From positions 1-40,743 of the forward strand of contig JAEYXN010000185.1 in NCBI GenBank assembly GCA_023431285.1: a stretch of DNA of 40,743 nucleotides, written 5' to 3'. The notes under the pieces were generated by a model. The model was not told the origin of the DNA and did not search any database. It worked only from the letters and a program-made list of their open reading frames with translations. The stretch's first letter is position 1; every line of letters starts with the position of its first letter. The DNA is from Bacteroidota bacterium (lineage in GTDB: Bacteria > Bacteroidota > Bacteroidia > Cytophagales > Cyclobacteriaceae). Below are positions 32,508 to 40,301 of this stretch, piece after piece. The translations under genes were made by a program, and so were the position numbers.

Positions 32508-32585
32508 TTACATCGGCATTGCCTTAAGAATCAGGAGGGTCAGAGTCATCGCCGCGGCGATAAGGATTGTGATCAGTCGTCTCAT
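32508..32585 (-). CDS. Single-helix membrane mini-protein (25 residues, unknown)
   Basis: In the roughly 350-base interval between purM and the M1 lipoprotein gene, an ATG at 32585 opens a 25-codon frame ending in TAA at 32508: MRRLITILIAAAMTLTLLIL followed by KAMPM. It has a basic N-terminus and one hydrophobic helix of about 17 residues. A 10-base-pair stem-loop ends only 2 bases before the start codon. The rest of this interval shows no other convincing gene. It resembles the mini-protein at 30360-30452 in design (two N-terminal basic residues then a helix) but not in sequence. The call is tentative because such short hydrophobic frames can occur by chance. Confidence 0.4.
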   Translation of the reverse strand: MRRLITILIAAAMTLTLLILKAMPM

Positions 32586-32587
32586 AA

Positions 32588-32619
32588 CCTTTTCGTTTAC
32601 GTGTTCACTAACGAAAAGG
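32588..32619 (-). repeat. Stem-loop immediately upstream of the 25-residue frame
   Basis: CCTTTTCGTT (32588-32597) and AACGAAAAGG (32610-32619) form a perfect 10-base stem with a 12-base loop that itself contains GTG-TT-CAC. It lies 2 bases before the mini-protein ATG and about 110 bases after the purM stop. No U run follows on either strand, so a simple intrinsic terminator is not supported; control of translation or mRNA stability is more plausible. Confidence 0.6.
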
Positions 32620-32729
32620 CAAAGCGAATGCCAAAGCATCAAAAGAAGAAGAAAGAGGGGTTTTCAATATCAAAATCGCGGTTTTCCTTGGCCAGAAAAG
32701 AGCCTCCTATAGGAATCAGCACGGCAACC

Positions 32730-33893
32730 CTAATAAACAAACTCACCAAACTCGCTGCTGATGGTGAGCTTTTTTGATGGCGCTTTTTCAACGCGACCAA
32801 TCACCTGAGCATCGATTCCGAACGATTTACTGATGTCGATAATCGTCTTTGCGTGCTCCTCTCCGATGTATATCTCCATGCGATGGCCCATGTTGAAGAC
32901 TTTGTACATCTCTTTCCAGCTGGTTCCGCTTTGTTCCTGAATCATTCTGAAAAGGGGAGGAACAGTAAGCAGATTATCTTTTATGATGTGTAATGAATCA
33001 ACGAAGTGCAACACTTTCGTTTGCGCGCCGCCACTGCAATGAACGATGCCATGAATATCTTTTCTGTGTGTCTTGAGGATCTCAATCATGACCGGAGCAT
33101 AAGTTCGCGTCGGACTTAACACAAGCTTTCCCGCGTCGAGAGGAACATCCGCCACAGGATCTGTAACTTTGTACTTTCCAGCGTACACAAGTTCAGCGGT
33201 TAACTCTTTGTCGTAGCTCTCAGGATATTTCTGCGCGTAATGATTATAGAAAACATCATGTCGTGCGGATGTCAACCCATTACTTCCCATACCGCCATTG
33301 TATTCTGTCTCATATGTTGCCTTGCCGTAAGAAGCAAGGGCAACAATGACATCTCCCGCACTGATCCGGCTGTTATCAATAACATCGGATCGTTTCATCC
33401 GCGATACAACCGTACTGTCGACCACGATGGTTTTAACGATGTCACCAAGATCTGCAGTCTCTCCGCCAGTACTTATGATATTCAATCCATGGTCGCGCAG
33501 CATCTGAAGGACTTCCTCCGTGCCGTTGATTATTTCCGCGATCACTTCACCGGGTATCAGATTCTTATTCCTTCCGATGGTAGAGGAAAGAAGAATGTTT
33601 GCCGTCGCTCCTACACACAGGAGATCATCGATGTTCATAATGATCGCGTCCTGTGCAATGCCTTTCCACACACTCAGGTCGCCGGTCTCTTTCCAGTATA
33701 TATAAGCCAGCGAAGACTTTGTTCCCGCTCCATCGGCATGCATGATCGTGCAATACTCTTCGTCGCCGGTGAGGTAGTCCGGCACGATTTTACAAAACGC
33801 CCTGGGAAAAAGACCTTTGTCAAGTTTGCTGATCGCCTTGTGGACATCCTCTTTTGACGCAGAGACACCTCGTTGATTATACCTGTCTGACAC
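32730..33893 (-). CDS. purM: Phosphoribosylformylglycinamidine cyclo-ligase (AIR synthase)
   Basis: The 387-residue protein belongs to the PurM family and closes the imidazole ring in purine synthesis (FGAM to AIR, using ATP). Conserved sequence includes YNQRGVSASKEDVHKAI, HADGAGTKSSLAYIY (the ATP/substrate segment GAGTK), MNIDDLLCVGATANILLSSTIGRNK, GGETADLGDIV and GIVHCSGGAQTKVLHF. It is longer than the 345-residue E. coli enzyme, as is typical of the Bacteroidota form. The start is GTG at 33893, giving MSDRYNQRG as in relatives; the TTG at 33923 is less likely. It lies 45 bases downstream of the SpoU gene on the same strand. Confidence 0.9.
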   Translation of the reverse strand: MSDRYNQRGVSASKEDVHKAISKLDKGLFPRAFCKIVPDYLTGDEEYCTIMHADGAGTKSSLAYIYWKETGDLSVWKGIAQDAIIMNIDDLLCVGATANILLSSTIGRNKNLIPGEVIAEIINGTEEVLQMLRDHGLNIISTGGETADLGDIVKTIVVDSTVVSRMKRSDVIDNSRISAGDVIVALASYGKATYETEYNGGMGSNGLTSARHDVFYNHYAQKYPESYDKELTAELVYAGKYKVTDPVADVPLDAGKLVLSPTRTYAPVMIEILKTHRKDIHGIVHCSGGAQTKVLHFVDSLHIIKDNLLTVPPLFRMIQEQSGTSWKEMYKVFNMGHRMEIYIGEEHAKTIIDISKSFGIDAQVIGRVEKAPSKKLTISSEFGEFVY

Positions 33894-33938
33894 TCTGATT
33901 TTCGTTAGACTGCAAAAGTGCAAAAACTATAACAGTTC

Positions 33939-34478
33939 TCATACAGCGTCAAGCCGTAGCTTACGGAACATGGTCCATACCACCACACCCAGACAAACGG
34001 CTACGTTCAGAGAATGCTTTGAGCCCGCCTGGGGAATCTCAACGGCGTGATCTGCGATGGGCAACGCTTCATCACTCACACCATTGATCTCATTTCCAAA
34101 CACAACAGCAAACTTCCCTGACGGGGGAAAATCAAAATCCTGCAGCGGAATGCTCTGATCAGTCTGCTCAACAATTATGACGGTGTATCCCTCTGATTTC
34201 AACGTTTGGAGAATCCCCGGGGTGGTTTCCGCGTACTGCCAGGGAACGGATTCGGTCGCTCCCAGGGCCGTCTTGTGAATCTCACGGTTCGGAGGCGTTC
34301 CCGTGATCCCTGTAAGAATAATACGCTCCACCAGGAATGCATCCGCAGTCCGGAAAGCAGAACCAACATTGTGGAGTGAGCGAACATTGTCGAGTACTAA
34401 CACCACGGGCAATTTTGCCGCATCCTTATATTGCGCAGGCGTGATTCTCCCGAGGTCGTCCAGACTTAGTTTCTTCAT
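33939..34478 (-). CDS. SpoU/TrmH-family RNA 2'-O-ribose methyltransferase
   Basis: The 179-residue protein carries the three SPOUT motifs: LDNVRSLHNVGSAFRTADA (motif 1, with the catalytic Asn-Arg), VVFGNEINGVSDE (motif 2) and IPQAGSKHSLNVAVCLGVVV (motif 3, the SAM-binding knot). It lacks the N-terminal RNA-binding extension of RlmB-type enzymes, so it is a minimal form acting on a tRNA or rRNA that cannot be named by eye. A TAnnTTTG box ends only 4 bases before the ATG, so the transcript is probably leaderless. It heads a likely two-gene unit with purM and is divergent from mutS. Confidence 0.93.
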   Translation of the reverse strand: MKKLSLDDLGRITPAQYKDAAKLPVVLVLDNVRSLHNVGSAFRTADAFLVERIILTGITGTPPNREIHKTALGATESVPWQYAETTPGILQTLKSEGYTVIIVEQTDQSIPLQDFDFPPSGKFAVVFGNEINGVSDEALPIADHAVEIPQAGSKHSLNVAVCLGVVVWTMFRKLRLDAV

Positions 34479-34482
34479 GCTG

Positions 34483-34490
34483 CAAACTTA
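34483..34490 (-). promoter_or_regulatory. Promoter -7 box abutting the SpoU gene start
   Basis: TAAGTTTG (minus strand) matches TAnnTTTG exactly, and only CAGC separates it from the ATG at 34478. With the usual 5-7 base distance from the box to the first transcribed base, transcription would begin at or just inside the start codon. A properly spaced -33 TTG is not evident. Confidence 0.55.
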
Positions 34491-34520
34491 AGGAACGTTT
34501 CACAACGTATGGACTATACC

Positions 34521-34562
34521 TCTGGTTTTCCTGCCCTGTCGCAAAAAAGAATAAAAACCAGA
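34521..34562. repeat. Inverted repeat in the SpoU-mutS divergent region
   Basis: TCTGGTTTT (34521-34529) and AAAACCAGA (34554-34562) are perfect 9-base inverted repeats 24 bases apart, in the middle of the 201-base gap between the divergent SpoU and mutS genes. The position, away from any gene end, argues against a terminator; it may be a regulatory site or fold in a longer transcript. Confidence 0.45.
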
Positions 34563-34642
34563 AGGTGAATTATTTATCGCTGATGGCGTGAGAATCGCTT
34601 CACGTGGCCAACTTGGGGGTGGAAATTATAGGCCGGGAAGAC

Positions 34643-34673
34643 TTTAAACGCTAGGAGGGAAACTATATATTTG
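34643..34673 (+). promoter_or_regulatory. Candidate mutS promoter overlapping the start region
   Basis: TATATTTG at 34666-34673 is a perfect TAnnTTTG box, preceded after 19 bases by TTTA (34643-34646), one base from TTTG. It ends only 6 bases before the mutS ATG at 34680. An AGGAGG at 34653-34658 lies inside this promoter and would not be transcribed from it. Confidence 0.5.
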
Positions 34674-34679
34674 TTGATT

Positions 34680-37289
34680 ATGGCAGAGGCAAAGACGACG
34701 ACGGAAACACCTTTGATGAAGCAATACAATGCGATCAAAGCAAAGTATCCTGGCGCGCTCCTGCTTTTCCGCGTAGGCGATTTTTATGAGACTTTCGGCC
34801 AGGATGCCGTTGCCGCAAGCAAGGTATTGGACATCGTTCTCACCAAACGCGGAGCTGGCTCTGCTTCTGAAATTGAGCTCGCAGGATTTCCTCATCACTC
34901 ACTGGATTCATACCTGCCAAAACTGGTTCGCGCAGGCCATCGCGTGGCGATATGCGATCAGTTGGAAGATCCCCGATTCGTAAAAGGAATCGTTAAGCGC
35001 GGCGTTACAGAACTCGTCACCCCCGGCCTTTCCTATAATGATAACGTTCTCGAACGAAAACAGAACAACTTCCTGGCATCCATCTTCGCCGGTAAGAACG
35101 CCTGGGGTGTTGCCTTTCTCGATGTATCAACTGGCGAGTTCTATGCTGCACAAGGTCCCGAGACTTACGTGCAAAAACTCATTCAGGGTTTCGCACCCTC
35201 TGAGCTGATTTTCAGCAAGAGCTCCCGCGAGAAATTCGATCTCCTTTTCAGAGATGAATACAGCACCTTCGCGCTCGACGAATGGGTATATGGATTCGAT
35301 TTCGCTTACGATAAACTTCAGGGACACTTTAAGACCGCGTCCTTGAAAGGTTTTGGAATTGAAGATCTAGGAGAAGCTATCATAGCTGCAGGAGCTGTAT
35401 TGCATTATCTCGAAGAGACGGAACACCGCGACACTTCGCATATTGCGTCGATATCCAGGATCGATGAAGAGAAATATGTATGGCTCGATAAATTCACCAT
35501 ACGCAACCTGGAGTTGGTCTATCCACAAAATGAAGGAGGGGTCCCCCTCATCGCGATCCTTGACCGCACTGTAACCCCGATGGGCTCGCGTCAACTCAGG
35601 AAGTGGATGATCCTCCCACTGAAGGAAAGAGCTGCAATCGAAGAACGACTTAATATCGTCAATACGTTTTTTGAGGACACAGACCTCCTTGATAAGATCA
35701 TTGATCCGTTACGTCATATCGCAGACCTTGAACGGTTGATCTCCAAAGTAGCTGTCAATCGCATTAACCCAAGGGAACTGGTTCAGCTTAAGAGATCGCT
35801 GAAAAACATCGGGCCTGTCAGAAACACTTTGGCAGCACAGGCCAATGACGGGCTTAGAAAACTTGCTGATCAACTGCATTTGTGTGAGTTCCTCGTAAAC
35901 AAGATAGACCAGGAGCTTAAGGAGGATGTATCTATTCTTTCCAACCAGGGAGGATTGATCAAGGATGGAATTGACGGCGAACTCGATGAGCTGAGAAAGA
36001 TTGCGTTCTCAGGAAAAGATTATCTGCTGCAGATTCAGAAACGCGAAATAGAGCGTACCGGAATAAGCTCTCTCAAGATTTCCTACAACAAAGTTTTTGG
36101 ATACTACCTTGAAGTCAGCAACGCCAATAAGGAAAAGGTTCCTTCCGACTGGATCCGTAAACAGACTTTGGTGAACGGCGAACGTTTCATCACAGAGGAA
36201 TTAAAGGTCTATGAAGAAAAGATTCTGCACGCGGAAGAGAAACTGGTTGTCATAGAACAAAGAATCTTCAACGGGCTTGTGTGCGCCGCGGCTGACTTCG
36301 TTCCCCAGATCCAACAAAACGCAAAAGTACTCGCCCATCTTGATTGCCTCCTCTCTTTTGCAATGGTGGCGCGCGCCAACAATTACGCACGCCCCGTAAT
36401 CGACGACTCCCTCATCGTCGATATCAAGGCGGGGAGACATCCCGTTATTGAAAGGCAGCTTCCTCCCGGAGAAACGTACGTTCCGAATGATATCTTCCTG
36501 GACAGCGATAAACAACAGGTCCTTGTCATCACCGGTCCTAACATGGCTGGTAAGTCCGCTCTCCTTCGTCAGACAGCTCTCATCGTTTTGCTTGCGCAGA
36601 TAGGAAGTTTCGTCCCTGCAACGTCCGCCACGATAGGGATCGTCGATAAAGTATTCACACGTGTGGGTGCCTCCGATAATCTGTCCCGCGGTGAGTCCAC
36701 GTTCATGGTGGAGATGACAGAAACCGCCAGCATCCTCAATAACCTTTCGAACCGAAGCCTGATCCTCATGGATGAAATCGGCCGCGGCACCAGTACATAT
36801 GATGGTGTGTCTATTGCCTGGGCAATCGTTGAACACCTGCACAATCACGGCTCCTTCCGTCCGAAAACTTTATTTGCAACGCATTACCATGAGCTGAACC
36901 AGCTTCAGGAAGATCTTCCGAGGGTGAAAAACTTCAATGTCTCTGTTAAAGAAATTGGCGACAAAATCATCTTCATGCGAAAGCTGAAAGAAGGAGGAAG
37001 TGAACACAGCTTCGGAATTCATGTTGCGCAGATTGCCGGGATGCCTAACCGCGTCGTGCTTCGCGCCAACGAGATTCTGCACTTCCTGGAAAAAGAAAAG
37101 CATAAAAATGATGGAGGCAAAAAAACTAAGGACGTTCCGAAGCCTACTCCACAGATGAGTTTGTTTGAAGCCGATCCACGTCACAAAGCAGTTGAAGACT
37201 TTCTTACCAGCGTGGATATAAACTCCATCAGCCCGGTCGAGGCATTGCTAAAACTCAATGAGGCGATCTCTCTCTTGAAAAAGAAGTAA
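34680..37289 (+). CDS. mutS: DNA mismatch repair protein MutS
   Basis: The 869-residue protein is a full-length MutS. The N-terminal mismatch-recognition motif is GDFYETFG (Phe-x-Glu wedge), with the connector and core/lever domains in the middle and a C-terminal ATPase: Walker A GPNMAGKSALLRQ, the signature loop ASDNLSRGESTFMVEM, Walker B LILMDEIGRGTSTYDG, and THYHEL. A QMSLF sequence near residues 825-829 matches a sliding-clamp-binding motif. I start at the ATG at 34680 (MAEAKTTTETPLMKQYNA), the usual N-terminus; TTG codons at 34671 and 34674 are in frame and 12-15 bases after an AGGAGG sequence. MutL is not in the window. It ends 9 bases from the convergent rhlE. Confidence 0.97.
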   Translation: MAEAKTTTETPLMKQYNAIKAKYPGALLLFRVGDFYETFGQDAVAASKVLDIVLTKRGAGSASEIELAGFPHHSLDSYLPKLVRAGHRVAICDQLEDPRFVKGIVKRGVTELVTPGLSYNDNVLERKQNNFLASIFAGKNAWGVAFLDVSTGEFYAAQGPETYVQKLIQGFAPSELIFSKSSREKFDLLFRDEYSTFALDEWVYGFDFAYDKLQGHFKTASLKGFGIEDLGEAIIAAGAVLHYLEETEHRDTSHIASISRIDEEKYVWLDKFTIRNLELVYPQNEGGVPLIAILDRTVTPMGSRQLRKWMILPLKERAAIEERLNIVNTFFEDTDLLDKIIDPLRHIADLERLISKVAVNRINPRELVQLKRSLKNIGPVRNTLAAQANDGLRKLADQLHLCEFLVNKIDQELKEDVSILSNQGGLIKDGIDGELDELRKIAFSGKDYLLQIQKREIERTGISSLKISYNKVFGYYLEVSNANKEKVPSDWIRKQTLVNGERFITEELKVYEEKILHAEEKLVVIEQRIFNGLVCAAADFVPQIQQNAKVLAHLDCLLSFAMVARANNYARPVIDDSLIVDIKAGRHPVIERQLPPGETYVPNDIFLDSDKQQVLVITGPNMAGKSALLRQTALIVLLAQIGSFVPATSATIGIVDKVFTRVGASDNLSRGESTFMVEMTETASILNNLSNRSLILMDEIGRGTSTYDGVSIAWAIVEHLHNHGSFRPKTLFATHYHELNQLQEDLPRVKNFNVSVKEIGDKIIFMRKLKEGGSEHSFGIHVAQIAGMPNRVVLRANEILHFLEKEKHKNDGGKKTKDVPKPTPQMSLFEADPRHKAVEDFLTSVDINSISPVEALLKLNEAISLLKKK

Positions 37290-37298
37290 CCTGACAGA

Positions 37299-38519
37299 TT
37301 ACGCTTTTTTGGTCCTCTTGAAAGGACGTGATTTCTTCCGACGGAAACCATCTGCGCTCTTCTTCTTTTCACCTGGTGTGTACGCTGGCCCTGCGCCTAC
37401 ATACTCAGGCAACGGCATCTTGGTAATGGTTTCGCCGATCAGACTTTCAATAGAATAAAACTTCCGCTGATCTTTTTCATTTACCAATGTTACCGCCGTA
37501 CCTGTTGTCTCGGCACGCGCCGTTCTTCCGATACGATGCACGTAGTCCTCAGGATCGGGTGGTACATCAAAGTTGATCACCAGACTTATTCCTTCTACAT
37601 CGATACCTCTTGAAAGCACATCTGTTCCGATCAGTATGTTCAATTGTTTATTCTTGAACGCCCGCAGAATCTGTTCCCGCTCGGGTTGTTCAAGGTCCGA
37701 ATGAAACGCACGCGCATTCAGACGACCACGCTGAAATGCAGCATCAAGTTTCTTGACCACCTCCTTCGTAGAAGCGAAGATGATCATGCTGTTCCATTGA
37801 ACAGTTTTCATGATGTGCTTCAGGACTTCAGCTTTCTGAGAATCGTACACTACATAGGCTTGCTGTACAATCCCTGCCGCGGGTTTCGCGATCGCTAAAC
37901 TGATTTCTTTCGGGTCACGCAAAATACGATTGGCCAGATTGCGGATCTTCGGAGGCATCGTTGCTGAGAAAAGCAGTGTCTGCCGTTTCTGTGGAAGGTA
38001 GTTGATGATCTTTACGATGTCATCGAAGAAACCCATATCCAGCATTCGGTCTGCCTCGTCCAGGATCAGATGTTCAAGATGATCAAACTTGATAGTTCCC
38101 GCCGCCAGCAGAGCGATCAGACGCCCGGGAGTAGCGATGATGATATCAGCGCCTTCCTCGAGAGCTTTTCTTTGTTGATCCCAGGTGGCGCCATCGCCGC
38201 CTCCATAGATAGACATGGAGCTCACTCCAAGGAAATATCCGAACCCCTCGATCTGCTGATCGATCTGCTGAGCTAGTTCCCTAGTAGGAGCGATGATCAG
38301 CGTATTAAGATGCCGTGTCTCGGCATGAAGAATTTTGTTTAATATAGGGAGAATGTAAGCGCCGGTCTTGCCGGTCCCTGTCTGTGCGCAGGCAATCAGG
38401 TCGTGATTCTCCAGAATCACCGGGATAGCCTGCTCCTGGATTGGCGTTGGCTTATTGAAGCCCATTGCGTCGAGTCCATCCAGAAGTCTCGTGTCGAATT
38501 TAAAGTCGTGAAAAGTCAA
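37299..38519 (-). CDS. rhlE: DEAD-box RNA helicase, RhlE type
   Basis: The 406-residue helicase has all core motifs: Q motif region GFNKPTPIQEQAIP, motif I AQTGTGKTGAY, Ia PTRELAQQ, Ib TPGRL, II DEAD, III SAT, and in the second RecA domain GTDVLSRGIDVEGI and HRIGRTARAETTG. The short C-terminal tail is highly basic (KKKSADGFRRKKSRPFKRTKKA region), as in RhlE proteins that act on ribosomal RNA or in the cold. It begins MTFHDFKFDTRLLDGL. It is convergent with mutS and has a terminator for the neighbouring desaturase gene just upstream of its promoter region. Confidence 0.93.
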   Translation of the reverse strand: MTFHDFKFDTRLLDGLDAMGFNKPTPIQEQAIPVILENHDLIACAQTGTGKTGAYILPILNKILHAETRHLNTLIIAPTRELAQQIDQQIEGFGYFLGVSSMSIYGGGDGATWDQQRKALEEGADIIIATPGRLIALLAAGTIKFDHLEHLILDEADRMLDMGFFDDIVKIINYLPQKRQTLLFSATMPPKIRNLANRILRDPKEISLAIAKPAAGIVQQAYVVYDSQKAEVLKHIMKTVQWNSMIIFASTKEVVKKLDAAFQRGRLNARAFHSDLEQPEREQILRAFKNKQLNILIGTDVLSRGIDVEGISLVINFDVPPDPEDYVHRIGRTARAETTGTAVTLVNEKDQRKFYSIESLIGETITKMPLPEYVGAGPAYTPGEKKKSADGFRRKKSRPFKRTKKA

Positions 38520-38614
38520 CCTGAAAAAGTGTTTATATCCAGCTCAAAAAGTAGGTCATCTTCGCGAAGGTACCTTAAATTTTGATTTTTAGGAAGTTAT
38601 CTCTCTATCAACAA

Positions 38615-38642
38615 AAAACCCCAGAAGAAATTCCGGGGTTTT
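38615..38642 (-). terminator. Intrinsic terminator after the minus-strand desaturase gene
   Basis: AAAACCCC (38615-38622) pairs with GGGGTTTT (38635-38642) around a 12-base loop; on the minus strand the stem is followed by TTG after a run of T residues. It lies 6 bases beyond the desaturase stop, and separates it from rhlE. The plus strand also ends in AGTTTTTT, so it could work both ways. Confidence 0.85.
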
Positions 38643-38648
38643 AGTTTT

Positions 38649-39419
38649 TTATGCAGCCTTCTGGACCTGCTCTATATTTATCTCTCTGCGTTTTCGCAGT
38701 TGAATGATATTAAGCTTATCGAGGACCTTAATAACCTGATAGGTTGGGTCAATCTCGTGCCATCGAATTCCACCGAAGTTTGCACGACCGCCATTCTTAT
38801 GGTGATTGTTGTGATAGCTTTCGCCCATCATCAGGAAGTCTACAGGGAGGAAGTTCTTTGATGTATCCGTTACTTCAAAATTCCGGTACCCGTACTTATG
38901 CGCAAACCAGTTGATGATTGCTCCATGGACAGGGCTCATCAGGAACTGAATCGGCAGAAGCAACCATAGCCACCACGTTGTAGCAAACTGCGCGTAGACG
39001 GCGATATATATTGCTCCCCAGAATACGCGTGACGGCCACGAGCGGGCAATCTTATCGAACCATGTCCAGTCAGGAACGCCTTCGGTAAAACGTTTGTCAA
39101 CGACCATCCTGCGATTTGAGATTGCTGAATAGATCGTTTTAGTTTTCCACATCATGTTCCAGATCGTCTCATCATATTTTGGGGAGTGTGGGTCATCTTC
39201 TGTATCAGCGAACGCATGGTGCATACGGTGCATTACGCCGTAACCATAAGGGCTCAGATAATTTGAACCCTGGAAGATCCACGTAAGTACGTAGAATACC
39301 TTTTCTGTCCGCTTGCTCATGGTAAACGCATGGTGCGCTGCATAGCGGTGCAGGAAAAATGTTTGAAAAAACAGGGATAGATACCAGTGGGCGATGAAAA
39401 AGATGAGAATGACTTCCAT
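38649..39419 (-). CDS. Acyl-CoA / fatty-acid desaturase (membrane di-iron enzyme)
   Basis: The 256-residue membrane protein contains the three histidine clusters of stearoyl-CoA-type desaturases: HRYAAHH (residues 24-30), HRMHH (64-68) and ESYHNNHH (200-207). There are predicted membrane helices at the N-terminus and around 135-165. It would introduce a double bond into membrane acyl chains, as part of membrane-fluidity control. A TGTCACA-type promoter (39481-39506) points at this gene, and the neighbour upstream on the same strand is an ECF sigma factor. Shorter than the roughly 300-residue bacterial average, but all the iron ligands of the core are present. Confidence 0.9.
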   Translation of the reverse strand: MEVILIFFIAHWYLSLFFQTFFLHRYAAHHAFTMSKRTEKVFYVLTWIFQGSNYLSPYGYGVMHRMHHAFADTEDDPHSPKYDETIWNMMWKTKTIYSAISNRRMVVDKRFTEGVPDWTWFDKIARSWPSRVFWGAIYIAVYAQFATTWWLWLLLPIQFLMSPVHGAIINWFAHKYGYRNFEVTDTSKNFLPVDFLMMGESYHNNHHKNGGRANFGGIRWHEIDPTYQVIKVLDKLNIIQLRKRREINIEQVQKAA

Positions 39420-39480
39420 GGAAGAGTAAAGTTACAATTGATTAATGTTTAGGTGGCCTAATGATGGCCAGTCACTGTAA

Positions 39481-39506
39481 GACAAAAAGTAGCGGGGAAT
39501 GTGACA
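39481..39506 (-). promoter_or_regulatory. Candidate ECF41-type promoter for the desaturase gene
   Basis: On the minus strand TGTCACA (39506-39500) is followed after 15 bases by TGTC (39484-39481). The ECF41 consensus I recall is TGTCACA, a spacer of about 16, then CGTC; this site matches the -35 exactly and 3 of 4 bases of the -10. It lies in the short gap between the sigma factor gene and the desaturase gene, about 60 bases before the latter's ATG. Confidence 0.5.
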
Positions 39507-39524
39507 GAAAAATGAAAAAAGATT

Positions 39525-40151
39525 TTAGTTTTTTTCGGATTTGGCCAGAATGTCCGTTTTCAGGGCATTCAAGAGGTCGGACGCATTTCCAATATCACAT
39601 ACGTTACGAAAGGAGTTGAGCATTTCAGACTTCGTCGGAAGATGAATCTTAGCGGTTTCGTCACTCAGTTTCTTCTTGGCCCGGCAAAAAAGCTGTCGGC
39701 AATGATCCTTCTTCTTATCAAATGCCTGCTGGATGGTCTCGTAGTCAAAATCGAAAACTTCTTTGGCCAGGAAGATCGCCCGCTCAAGAGGTTCCAGTTT
39801 CGTACTCAATACACTTAGGGCTGCGCTGAGATTTACATCTATATCCAGGTGAGACAGGTTCGTTTCCTTGAACTTCAGGAAAGCCTCCTGAACATTCTCG
39901 AGATACTCTTCCTTCTTACGCTTCAATGAATTCAGATGATTGAGACAATTGTTTGTCACCGCCCGTACGAGATACGCTTTGGTGTTTTCAATTTTGTGTT
40001 GCTCAGCACTCAGCCACTTCATGAATGTTTCCTGCACGATATCCTCAGCATCCTGCCTGCAACGCACCAGATTATATGCGATGGTATGCAGAAGCGGCTG
40101 GTAGAGTGTTATCGTCTGGGCTGCATTCATAAAGACTTGCAATTTACGCAT
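39525..40151 (-). CDS. ECF41-like RNA polymerase sigma factor with a shortened C-terminus
   Basis: The 208-residue protein has a sigma region 2 (LLHTIAYNLV...QDAEDIVQETFMKWL, about residues 20-48) and region 4 (LEPLERAIFLAKEVFDFDYETI then HCRQLFCRAKKKL). The LxPLERAxFLxxEVFDxDY and NCRQL-like pattern is that of ECF41 (SigJ) factors, which normally carry a fused SnoaL-like domain of about 100 residues acting as a built-in regulator. Here only about 38 residues follow region 4 (LPTKSEMLNSFRNVCDIGNASDLL...), resembling the first helices of that domain. No anti-sigma gene is nearby. The start is the ATG at 40151; the ATG at 40130 is also possible. Confidence 0.87.
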   Translation of the reverse strand: MRKLQVFMNAAQTITLYQPLLHTIAYNLVRCRQDAEDIVQETFMKWLSAEQHKIENTKAYLVRAVTNNCLNHLNSLKRKKEEYLENVQEAFLKFKETNLSHLDIDVNLSAALSVLSTKLEPLERAIFLAKEVFDFDYETIQQAFDKKKDHCRQLFCRAKKKLSDETAKIHLPTKSEMLNSFRNVCDIGNASDLLNALKTDILAKSEKN

Positions 40152-40260
40152 TAATGGTCAAAAATTGAGCGATCGATAAAATCTAATTCGGAGGCATACA
40201 CTTGTTTGTAAGCTGACAAAAATCAAAAGTCGCCGCGGGAATCCTTTGAACGATATGTTT

Positions 40261-40268
40261 TACCTTTG
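40261..40268 (+). promoter_or_regulatory. Candidate -7 box for the plus-strand desaturase gene
   Basis: TACCTTTG matches TAnnTTTG exactly, 33 bases before the ATG at 40302. No TTG is found at the expected -33 distance. It is in the 150-base gap between the divergent sigma factor and desaturase genes, which shows no TGTCACA sequence on the plus strand. Confidence 0.5.
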
Positions 40269-40301
40269 CGTTCTGCTTGGATTCACAAAACTATTTCCGA
40301 C

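Noticed and set aside
34653..34658. AGGAGG Shine-Dalgarno sequence for mutS
   Set aside because: It lies 21 bases before the ATG, too far, and upstream of the likely transcription start; this phylum rarely uses such sequences. It would fit only the in-frame TTG codons at 34671 or 34674.
36201..36848. Open frame of 215 codons antisense to mutS
   Set aside because: It mirrors the MutS core and ATPase region, has no recognisable domain, and MutS motifs explain the constraint.
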